Positions 1 to 5,745 of a stretch of DNA of 5,745 nucleotides are shown one piece after another. Both the position numbers and the translations under genes were made by a program. The notes beneath the pieces were generated by a model that worked only from the letters and a program-made list of their open reading frames with translations, was not told the origin of the DNA and made no database searches. Origin of the DNA: CAWEHT01 sp963808455 (GTDB taxonomy: Bacteria > Chloroflexota > Anaerolineae > CG2-30-64-16); contig CAWEHT010000249.1 of NCBI GenBank assembly GCA_963808455.1, positions 1-5,745 on the forward strand, in the 5' to 3' direction. Numbering within the stretch: the first letter of the stretch is position 1; the number at the start of each line of letters is the position of its first letter.

Positions 1-1
1 T

Positions 2-124
2 ATCATCATCCCCCACGGCGACACTCTCCTTCAACCCGGCGACGTTCTGGTAGCGGTGCTGGACGAAGGCGCCCGCGTGCGGGTGTCAGAGCTGTGCAGC
101 CAGGCCCCGGCGGCGACACTATGA
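2..124 (+). CDS. C-terminal end of an RCK_C (TrkA_C) domain protein, partial
   Basis: Frame 2 is open from the window edge to TGA at 122-124 and gives 40 residues. They begin IIIPHGDTLLQPGDVLVAVL, the closing strand-turn-strand of an RCK_C/TrkA_C domain (pattern IPxGDTxLxxGDxLxxV). RCK_C domains are cytosolic ligand-binding modules attached to K+ uptake regulators (TrkA/KtrA), K+ channels and some antiporters. The N-terminal part that would tell these apart lies outside the window, so no gene symbol is given. The stop overlaps the next start as ATGA, so this gene and kdpD are very probably in one operon with coupled translation. An RCK_C protein beside a K+-sensing kinase supports a role in K+ homeostasis. 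The domain call is fairly firm; the identity of the whole protein is open. Confidence 0.75.
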   Translation: MIIPHGDTLLQPGDVLVAVLDEGARVRVSELCSQAPAATL

Positions 125-2814
125 GCGCCTATCAACGCCCTGATCCGGATGACCTTCTGGCACAGGCCAAATCCGAGGAACAGCAGCAAAACCGGGGCCG
201 CCTGAAGCTCTTCCTTGGCTATGCCGCGGGCGTGGGCAAAACCTTCGCCATGCTCGAGGCCGCTCACCAGAGGGTGGCCGAAGACGTTCAACGTCGTCGC
301 CGGCTACGTCGAAACTCACGGTCGGGCCGAGACAGAGGCGAAGCTGGCCGGCCTGGAAATCATCCCACGACGTCAGATGCCTTACCACGGCACCTCGCTG
401 CCCGAAATGGACCTCGATGCAGTGCTGGCTCGGCGGCCGCAGCTGGTTTTGGTAGATGAGCTGGCGCACACAAATGCGCCCGGATTCCCGGCATAGCAAA
501 CGCTACCTCGACGTGGAGGAGTTGCTGGCAGCCGGCATCGACGTGTACACCACGCTGAACGTCCAGCACCTCGAGAGTCTCAACGATGTCGTAGCCCAGA
601 TCACCGGCGTCACCGTGCGCGAGAAGATACCCGACAATGTGATCGATGAGGCAGCCGAGATAGAGCTCGTTCACCTGCCGCCCCAGGAGCTGGTGCAGCG
701 GCTGCAGGAGGGCAAAGTTTACGTTCCGGACCAGGCAGCGCGCGCCGTCCAGAAGTTTTTCCGGCTCGGCAACCTGACCGCCCTCCGCGAGGTGGCCATG
801 CGCCGCGCCGCCGAACGCATCGATGGCCAGATGCGCGCCTACATGCGGACGTGGGCCATTCCCGGCCCGTGGCCTGCGGCTGAACGGCTTCTGGTGTGTG
901 TGAGCCCGGGCCAATCCAGCGAGCGCCTGATCCATGCCACGCGCCGGCTGGCCAACCAACTGAACGCCGAGTGGTTTGCCATCTACGTCGAAACGCCGGA
1001 CCACGCCCGCCTCTCACCGGATGCCCGCCGCGGAATTGGCGCACAACGTTCAGCTGGCGCAAAACCTGGGGGCGAAAGTCACAATGATCCCGGGCGCGGC
1101 CGTCGCCGGCACAGTGGTAACCTATGCGCGGAAACACAACATCACCAAGATCGTCGCCGGAAAGCCCTTGAGAACCCGCTGGTCGATGCCGATCAGCGGG
1201 TCCGTGGTTGACCAGATCATCAGCCAGAGTCGCGACATCGACGTCTATGTGATCATCGATCCGGCCCCAGGGGCAAGGACCATCGCCCCACGCCCTCTTG
1301 GCCCGCATCGGCCCCTGCGGCGCTATCTGCTCAGCGCCGCCCTGGTGGTCATAGCCACCTTGTTGGCCAAGCCTCTGACGTCCTTCCTGTCGCCGACGAA
1401 CCTGATCATGCTCTATCTCGTGGCCGTGATCGTCGCCGCGGTCTATCTGGGGAGCGGCCCCTCGATGCTCGCCGCCATCCTGGGTGTGGTGGCCTTCGAC
1501 TTCTTCTTCGTGCCACCCTACCTCAGCTTCTCGGTGAGCGATAGCGAATACCTTCTCACCTTCGTGGGCTTGCTTCTGGTAGGCATCGTGATCAGCTCCC
1601 TCATGACACGCGTGCGCAATCAGGCGATATCGGCGGAGCAACGCGAAAGCCAGGCCGTCCAGCTCTACGAGGTCAGCCGCGACCTCGCCGGAGCCGGCAG
1701 CCTCGATTCCATCGTGCGTGTCGTGCTGGCCCACATGTCTCAAACGTTCGGGCGCGATGCCGTAGTGCTTCTACCCGAGGGCGGCCGGTTGCAGATGCAC
1801 TCGCTGGCGCCCAGCGTGACGCTGGACGAGAACGAGCTGGCCGTCGCGGACTGGGTCTACAAACACGGGCAATCCGCCGGGCGCGGCACGGATACCCTGC
1901 CTGCCGCGCGCATCCGCTACTTGCCCCTCAAGACGGCACAAGGCGTACTGGGTGTCATGGGCATTACACCCGCCGAGCCCAGCGCGCCCCTGTCACCTGA
2001 GAAGCGCCGGCTGCTGGAGGCTTTCGCCAGCCAGGCGGCGCTGGCCATCGAACGGGCCCAACTGGCGGAGCGCACGCGACAAATGCAGATCCTGCAAGCT
2101 ACCGAGCAGCTCCAGAGCGCCTTGCTGAATTCGATCTCGCACGAGTTCCGCACGCCGCTGGTGGCAATCACAGGGGCTCTATCCAGCCTTAGGGACGACG
2201 CCGGCGGCCTGGATGAGGAGGCCCGCCGGAACCTGGCCGCCGATGGGTACGAAGAGGCCGAGCAGCTCAACCGTCTCGTCGGCAACCTGCTCAACATGAC
2301 GCGGATCGAGGCGGGCGCGCTGCGCGTGCACGCCGAGCCTTGCGATGTGGAAGAGGTCATAGGCACTGCCCTGGAAAGGATCAGCAACCGCCTGGAAGAC
2401 CGCGAGGTGAAAGTCAATGTTGCTCCCGCGCTGGCCGCCGTGCCCATGGACCCGGGACTCATCGTGCAAGTGCTTGTCAATCTGCTGGACAACGCCGTCA
2501 AGTATTCTCCGGCGGCCTCACCCATCACCATGGCAGCCCGTGAGGCCGCCGGAAACCTGGAAGTCGCCGTGACCGACCAGGGTAAAAGCGGGGTCCAGCC
2601 CGAAGATCTCGTCCGCGCACTCCTTCGACAAATTCTACCGGGTGCACAGGCCGGACAACGCCAACGGCACCGGCCTGGGTCTTGCGATCTGTAAGGGGAT
2701 CATCGAAGCCCACCGTGGCCATATCTGGGCTGCCAACCGCCCAGGTGGCCGGGCCGATCGTCAGATTCAGCCTTCCCCTCTGCGCCCGAAGAAGCTACGG
2801 ATTTGACATCTTGA
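121..2814 (+). pseudogene. kdpD: KdpD-type K+/turgor sensor histidine kinase, complete but broken by multiple +1 frameshifts
   Basis: Membrane sensor kinase of the Kdp K+ system: it autophosphorylates on His and normally passes the phosphate to KdpE. The start is ATG 121 (MSAYQRPDPDDLLAQAKSEE), chosen for the ATGA overlap and the KdpD-like N-terminus; no clear Shine-Dalgarno is seen. Numbered after removing shifts: Walker A GYAAGVGKT at 33-41, Walker B-like LVLVDELAHTN near 108-118, USP domain about 254-380, four-helix DUF4118 region about 400-498, GAF about 513-650, H-box SHEFRTP with His673, N-box NLLDNAVKYSP around Asn790, G1 box near 818, and GTGLGLAICKG near 848. The corrected length is about 895 aa; E. 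coli KdpD has 894 aa and also uses His673. Shifts lie near 286-288, 485-486, 1026-1031, 2618-2626, 2746-2757 and perhaps 2778-2783, all +1. The end is uncertain: TGA at 2804, 2812 or 2832 depending on the last shifts. The family call is near certain; whether the gene is really broken is doubtful, since the pattern looks like sequencing error. Confidence 0.93.
1021..2694 (+). CDS. kdpD: Longest uninterrupted segment of kdpD (end of USP, TM region, GAF, HisKA, start of HATPase)
   Basis: This is the part of kdpD that stays in one frame as sequenced and the part a gene caller would most likely report. It enters the real frame around 1028-1033 (AAELAHNVQLAQNLGAKV) and stays correct until about 2620, after which it runs out of frame to a false stop at 2692-2694. 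It carries four hydrophobic helices at roughly 1321-1600, including the DUF4118 signature FDFFFVPPYLSFSVSD, a GAF domain at about 1660-2070, the phosphoacceptor His codon at 2140-2142 and the N-box at about 2476-2512. The final residues ALLRQILPGAQAGQRQRHRP are the out-of-frame version of a typical FDKFYRVHRPDNANGTGLGL F/G2 region. Taken alone, this segment would lack the ATPase-like N-terminus and the complete ATP lid, so it should not be read as a stand-alone kinase. Confidence 0.6.
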   Translation: MPAAELAHNVQLAQNLGAKVTMIPGAAVAGTVVTYARKHNITKIVAGKPLRTRWSMPISGSVVDQIISQSRDIDVYVIIDPAPGARTIAPRPLGPHRPLRRYLLSAALVVIATLLAKPLTSFLSPTNLIMLYLVAVIVAAVYLGSGPSMLAAILGVVAFDFFFVPPYLSFSVSDSEYLLTFVGLLLVGIVISSLMTRVRNQAISAEQRESQAVQLYEVSRDLAGAGSLDSIVRVVLAHMSQTFGRDAVVLLPEGGRLQMHSLAPSVTLDENELAVADWVYKHGQSAGRGTDTLPAARIRYLPLKTAQGVLGVMGITPAEPSAPLSPEKRRLLEAFASQAALAIERAQLAERTRQMQILQATEQLQSALLNSISHEFRTPLVAITGALSSLRDDAGGLDEEARRNLAADGYEEAEQLNRLVGNLLNMTRIEAGALRVHAEPCDVEEVIGTALERISNRLEDREVKVNVAPALAAVPMDPGLIVQVLVNLLDNAVKYSPAASPITMAAREAAGNLEVAVTDQGKSGVQPEDLVRALLRQILPGAQAGQRQRHRPGSCDL

Positions 2815-2878
2815 CCCGCCAGCGGCATTTTTGACCGCCCGATGGCTCTGCCCTAAGTGCTTCATCTATCAGCCGGCA

Positions 2879-2900
2879 AGTTTCCCCCTGCGGGGACACT
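2879..2900 (+). other. Imperfect hairpin between kdpD and the lipoprotein gene
   Basis: A 22-nt inverted repeat with arms AGTTTCCCC and GGGGACACT and a 4-nt CTGC loop. Eight of nine positions pair, with one T/C mismatch. It lies about 65 nt past the probable kdpD stop and 70 nt before the lipoprotein start. No T-run follows, so it is not a classical intrinsic terminator; it may act as an RNA 3'-end structure or be chance in G+C-rich DNA. The rest of the 2815-2969 gap holds several TTGAC-type motifs and no gene. Confidence 0.3.
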
Positions 2901-2964
2901 CGCAACCCCCGGCGGCCCAGCGGGAATTCGGGCGGGCGAAGCGCTACGTTGCCGGCGTGAGGTC

Positions 2965-2993
2965 TTGACATGTTTGGTCCTGCTTGCTATTTG
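2965..2993 (+). promoter_or_regulatory. Candidate sigma70-type promoter over the lipoprotein start
   Basis: A perfect -35 hexamer TTGACA (2965-2970) is followed by a 17-nt spacer and TATTTG (2988-2993), preceded by TG one base upstream (extended -10, TGCTATTTG). The -10 itself matches consensus at only three positions. A transcript would start near 3000, downstream of the ATG at 2970, so this promoter is compatible only with later lipoprotein starts (3006 or 3033). It may therefore be a coincidence, or it may argue for a later start. Confidence 0.35.
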
Positions 2994-4541
2994 AGGCGCA
3001 GGAGAATGGCCGCACGCCCTGCGCCACCACACATGAGAGCAGCAGCGGACCTTTTCCTGGTAATACTGCTGCTTCTGCTTGGTGCTTGCAGCGCTGGCCA
3101 CGAGGCCGTGCCGACCGCGCCGCCTCCCACCGCGGTCGCCCAGGCCGAGACCCCCGCGCCCTTCGAGCCTGGACCTTCGCTTTCGACACCATCTCCCGCC
3201 TGGACGCCGGCTGCCTCCCCTATGCCGCCCCCAACCCTGGTCCCCGGTGATTATGTGTATCTTCGCACGGGCTTTGGCGCGGCAGTCAGCCCACCAGGAT
3301 CCATCCTGGTCTTCAGTGCCTCCACGGGCGCGCAGGCAGAGAGCCTTCCGCCAGGCATCGGCGCGCCGGATTGGTCGGTGCTCTATGTGGTTACCACCAA
3401 GGACGGCGCGACCACAATCAGCGCCCTCGACCCTGCCCTCGGACCGGGCGCCCCCGCGCTGCGACAGAAGCTCATCCAGGGCAACTATCAACTTGCGGGC
3501 GGCGGGCTCTCACCCACAGGCAAATATGTGGTGCTGGCGGGCTCGTCTGGCGATCAGGGCTCCACCAGCTATCTACGCTTCGCGGGCCCGAGCGACCGCT
3601 TTGTCGTCCTGGATACCGGCTTCAGTGGCCCCTGCGGTGGGGCATCATCCTGGACAGCGCCTATCGATTTTATGCAATTGCCGACGCCGGCAATGCGCTG
3701 TATTTGCTTCAGCCTGCGCCTGACGACTCCAGCGTGCGTCAATCTGGCGCAAGCCGCATCCCGGCAGGGCCGTTTCGGCTGGCAATTGGTGGTATATGAC
3801 GTGGAGAAAAGCCAGCTGTTGACCCAACCCCTGGCCGACCAGGAGGGCAGGACGGTCACGTTAAGCCAGCGGATGGCCGCCGTGCCATCGCGGGATGGCC
3901 GTTGGGTCTACAGCCTGGAGACCGATGCCTCCGGGATACAGCTGGTTTATGCGCTGGATCTCGCCACGCGGACGGTGAGGCGGGTCGATTTGCCCCTCGC
4001 GGGCGGCATGGGCACGGTCGCCCAAGAACGTGCTTCGCTGGCCGTGGCCCCGGGCGGCAGCGAACTGTTTGTGATCAACTCCACGCCAGCTTCCATTGTC
4101 CGGATCGCAACGAGCGGCTTGAGTGTCGAAGGCAACCAGCGGCTGCTTTTGCCCGGCGCGCTGCTCGCCTCCGGCCAGCCGGCTGGCGGCGGGGGGCAGC
4201 CGGGAAACGGCGGCGGAGGAAATGGCCTGGCAGCCGCCGGAGCACGCCGTGCCCTTTTCGGCGCAGGGCCGGTGCTTTCTCCCGATGGCCACACGCTCTA
4301 CCTGGCTACCACGGCTGGTCTGGCTGTGGTGAACCTGGACAACCTTTCGCTCGTGGCCACCTTTCTTCCTTCGGTCACGGTAAACAGTATGGTTATCAGT
4401 CCCGATGGCACCACACTGTATGCGACGAGCGCCGCCCTCGGCCAGCTCATCGAGGTTGACGCCCGCTCCGGTTCCATACGGGCACGGTTCGGCGGGATCG
4501 AACAGGGCTGGGCGCTCCTGGACGCCACAACGCACCGTTAG
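2970..4541 (+). CDS. Secreted lipoprotein with beta-propeller (YVTN/WD-like) repeats
   Basis: Encodes 523 aa. The N-terminus has Arg-rich residues 9-12, a hydrophobic stretch (LFLVILLLLL) and a lipobox LGAC with Cys40 followed by Ser, indicating signal peptidase II processing and lipid anchoring. A Pro/Thr/Ala-rich linker (about 42-90) follows, then propeller-like repeats with hallmarks such as LSPTGKYVVLAG, SRDGRWVYSLETD, VLSPDGHTLYLATTAGLAVV and VISPDGTTLYATSAALGQL. A Gly-rich insert sits at about 405-419. No catalytic motif is seen, so a scaffold, binding or sensor role at the cell surface is inferred only from the fold. Start ATG 2970 has GTGAGG 7 nt upstream (2957-2962). ATG 3006 (GAGG at 2993-2996) or ATG 3033, which gives a more usual 18-residue signal peptide, are possible. 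The stretch at about 3640-3760 appears to be read out of frame. The specific function is unknown. Confidence 0.85.
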   Translation: MFGPACYLRRRRMAARPAPPHMRAAADLFLVILLLLLGACSAGHEAVPTAPPPTAVAQAETPAPFEPGPSLSTPSPAWTPAASPMPPPTLVPGDYVYLRTGFGAAVSPPGSILVFSASTGAQAESLPPGIGAPDWSVLYVVTTKDGATTISALDPALGPGAPALRQKLIQGNYQLAGGGLSPTGKYVVLAGSSGDQGSTSYLRFAGPSDRFVVLDTGFSGPCGGASSWTAPIDFMQLPTPAMRCICFSLRLTTPACVNLAQAASRQGRFGWQLVVYDVEKSQLLTQPLADQEGRTVTLSQRMAAVPSRDGRWVYSLETDASGIQLVYALDLATRTVRRVDLPLAGGMGTVAQERASLAVAPGGSELFVINSTPASIVRIATSGLSVEGNQRLLLPGALLASGQPAGGGGQPGNGGGGNGLAAAGARRALFGAGPVLSPDGHTLYLATTAGLAVVNLDNLSLVATFLPSVTVNSMVISPDGTTLYATSAALGQLIEVDARSGSIRARFGGIEQGWALLDATTHR

Positions 4542-4622
4542 TGGGTCATGTGGCTCGCTCACTGCCATAGCCGTTCGCGGCCCTGCACACGCACCCGGAA
4601 ACTAGCTGCTCGAACGGGACCC

Positions 4623-4656
4623 TGAGGCACGCGCTCCCGGCTCCAGGCGCCGCTCA
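4623..4656 (+). other. Weak stem-loop in the lipoprotein-LysM gap
   Basis: Outer arms TGAG/CTCA and inner GCGC/GCGC can pair around a loop of about 12 nt, with bulges between them. The structure lies 80 nt after the lipoprotein stop and has no T-run behind it. It could end the upstream transcript or slow polymerase, but G+C-rich DNA gives such structures by chance. Nothing gene-like is seen in 4542-4671. Confidence 0.15.
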
Positions 4657-4671
4657 GGATAGATTCCCCTC

Positions 4672-4700
4672 TTGCCAAGAACGGCTGATTGCTATATCAT
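4672..4700 (+). promoter_or_regulatory. Sigma70-type promoter for the LysM/L,D-transpeptidase gene
   Basis: TTGCCA (4672-4677, 5 of 6 to TTGACA) and TATCAT (4695-4700, 5 of 6 to TATAAT) are separated by exactly 17 nt, in a locally A+T-rich patch within G+C-rich surroundings. Transcription would start near 4707 and give a leader of about 45 nt before ATG 4752. This indicates that the LysM gene is expressed on its own rather than only by read-through from the lipoprotein gene. Confidence 0.6.
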
Positions 4701-4740
4701 TTATCTGGCAGTCAACGCCTCTGTCCGTTCTTGTGGTTGC

Positions 4741-4746
4741 GGGAGG
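4741..4746 (+). promoter_or_regulatory. Ribosome binding site that fixes the LysM gene start
   Basis: GGGAGG lies 5 nt before ATG 4752. The frame is open further upstream to ATG 4689, but that ATG lies in the promoter and has no comparable site, and starting at 4752 gives a clean signal peptide. An ATG at 4747 directly after the site is out of frame and reads only ATG AAA TGA. Confidence 0.7.
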
Positions 4747-4751
4747 ATGAA

Positions 4752-5624
4752 ATGACCTCGGTGCGCATCTTCGTCGCAGTAACCCTGCTCGTGATCCTGC
4801 TTGCCCTGCCTGGCGTCGCCAACGCGGCGACGGGCCGCACCTATATCGTGCAGCCTGACGACACGCTTTCCCGGATTGCCGCCGATTTTGGCGTGAGCGT
4901 CGAGGCGCTCGTACAGGCGAACGGGTTGGCCAACCCGGACGATGTTTGGGCCGGCCAGCGCCTGATCATCCCAGGGTACTCGGCGACCCTGAGCAACGGA
5001 GGCGCCAGGACGGGCGTACAGGGTGCGCCCGGGCGACAATCTCAGCCAGATTGCCAGCCAATTCGGCGTCACCGTCAGGGCGCTCATGCGCACAAACGCC
5101 ATCACCCATCCCGACCTCGTCGTCGCCGGCATAATACTCCGTGTCCCTGCCACCGCCGGCGGCATGGCATCTAGCAAGCCAATCGCCGTTCCCGCGAGCC
5201 CAATCACCAGCACCGTGGCAGGCCCTTCCATCGGCGGAGGCTTACGCTTCGTGGTCAGCATTTCCGAGCAATCGTGCTGGTTGTACAACGGCAACACCGT
5301 CAACGAGCATTGGCCCTGCTCGACCGGGGCGCTGCCGGCTCCGCCACCGCGCCCGGCAGCTACACCGTGTTGGACAAGTTGCCCGTAGGCAACGGATCGA
5401 CGTGGAACTGGTGGCTGCCGTACTGGCTCGGCATCTACCACAGCGGAACGCTGGAGAACGGCATCCATGGCCTGCCCTACAGCATGGTCACCGGCCAGCG
5501 ATTTTGGGGCTGACTGATCGGCACACCCGTGACCTATGGCTGCGTGGTAATGATAACGACGCCGCCCGAGCGGCTTTCAAACAATGCCGCCTTCGTCGGC
5601 ATGCCGGTCATCATCCATCCTTAG
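4752..5624 (+). pseudogene. Secreted LysM-LysM-YkuD L,D-transpeptidase, interrupted by two frameshifts and an in-frame TGA
   Basis: The likely role is peptidoglycan binding (LysM) and formation of 3-3 cross-links or protein attachment by an L,D-transpeptidase outside the membrane. After correction the product is about 290 aa. Signal peptide 1-25 ends ALPGVANA. LysM 1 (about 29-75) contains YIVQPDDTLSRIAADFGVSV; LysM 2 (about 89-133) contains YRVRPGDNLSQIASQFGVTV. A short linker and a YkuD domain (about 160-290) follow: LRFVVSISEQSCWLYNGNTV, STG, APGSYTVLDKL, GIHGLP with the conserved His, and TPVTYGCVVM with the catalytic Cys codon at 5541-5543. The frame changes by +1 between about 4984 and 5017 and by -1 at the GGGG run 5326-5329. 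TGA at 5511-5513 interrupts the domain, after which the same frame continues for 36 codons with family-like sequence to TAG 5622-5624. As sequenced, translation from 4752 stops at TGA 5172-5174 and loses LysM 2 and the enzyme domain. The motif reads TYGC rather than the common SHGC. Confidence 0.88.
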
Positions 5625-5745
5625 CGCCACACCAGGCCATTCATCATACTGCCGGTGACTATGTACATCGCCATACAGCGCCGCGCCGCTTCGTCGTGCC
5701 ATCCTAACACATCCATTGCAGGAAAATCGTGCGGGCCCGTTCGGA

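Noticed and set aside
286..490. Programmed +1 frameshifting in kdpD at the two TTC sites (287-289 and 485-487)
   Set aside because: Both shifts look like one extra T in a TTC context, but neither is accompanied by a stop codon, rare codon or stimulatory structure of the prfB type, and further shifts in the same gene occur in other contexts. Error is the simpler reading.
610..1743. 377-codon open frame on the minus strand
   Set aside because: It lies wholly opposite kdpD, whose USP, membrane and GAF sequences are recognisable, and its product is His/Gly/Arg-rich without domain features. Long antisense frames are expected in G+C-rich coding DNA.
2803..2836. Three TTGAC motifs (2803, 2811, 2831), the last two 20 nt apart, as an operator or promoter
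   Set aside because: The first two overlap the probable end of kdpD, the -10 at 17 nt (CATTTT) is poor, and the repeat is only six bases long. Chance is likely.
3861..4568. 235-codon minus-strand frame opposite the lipoprotein gene
   Set aside because: The plus strand encodes clear propeller repeats with SPDG-type motifs across the same bases. The antisense product has no recognisable domain or ribosome binding site.
5511..5513. Alternative genetic code or selenocysteine at TGA
   Set aside because: TGA is the natural stop of the first gene at 122-124. The position is not a known Sec site in YkuD enzymes and no SECIS-like hairpin stands out directly after it.
5732..5739. 8-bp palindrome CGGGCCCG near the window end
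   Set aside because: It is too short and too common in DNA of this composition to mean anything without a second copy or context.
5729..5745. Possible GTG gene start at the window edge with AGGA 5 nt upstream
   Set aside because: Only five codons are visible and a four-base AGGA is weak. There is no promoter or family evidence, and 5625-5728 holds nothing else I can support.

Overview
The window is about two-thirds G+C and carries four genes, all on the plus strand. It looks like a bacterial chromosome segment. The mix of an RCK_C/KdpD pair, a beta-propeller lipoprotein and a LysM/L,D-transpeptidase protein would fit Chloroflexota (Anaerolineae-like), but this is an impression from gene content and no search was possible.

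Layout. (1) Positions 2-124 are the last 40 codons of a protein ending in an RCK_C (TrkA_C) domain, typical of K+ transport regulators. (2) Positions 121 to about 2814 hold a full-length kdpD sensor kinase that overlaps gene 1 by ATGA. Its coding information is complete (KdpD N-terminal ATPase-like domain, USP domain, four-helix DUF4118 region, GAF, HisKA, HATPase), but it is spread over at least five, probably six, reading-frame segments. (3) A gap of about 155 nt contains a small hairpin and promoter-like motifs. (4) Positions 2970-4541 encode a secreted lipoprotein with a Pro/Thr-rich linker and a YVTN/WD-like beta-propeller; the frame is open, but an internal stretch appears to be read in the wrong frame. 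(5) A 210-nt gap holds a good sigma70-type promoter. (6) Positions 4752-5624 encode a secreted protein with two LysM domains and a YkuD L,D-transpeptidase domain, broken by two frameshifts and an in-frame TGA ahead of the catalytic Cys. (7) In the last 121 nt I see nothing reliable.

How the genes fit together. Genes 1 and 2 look like a translationally coupled K+ module (RCK_C regulator plus K+/turgor sensor kinase). No kdpE-like response regulator and no kdpFABC genes follow in the window. Genes 3 and 4 are envelope proteins with their own promoter signals and no visible functional link to the K+ module.

The most notable property is the indel pattern. Every kdpD shift is equivalent to +1, whereas all likely -1 sites (lipoprotein and LysM genes) lie on GGGG-C runs. 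Protein conservation is otherwise intact between shifts: removing the kdpD insertions gives about 895 aa with the H-box His at residue 673, matching E. coli KdpD. This points to sequencing or assembly indel errors rather than gene decay or programmed recoding. I did not find a convincing undescribed biological system here.
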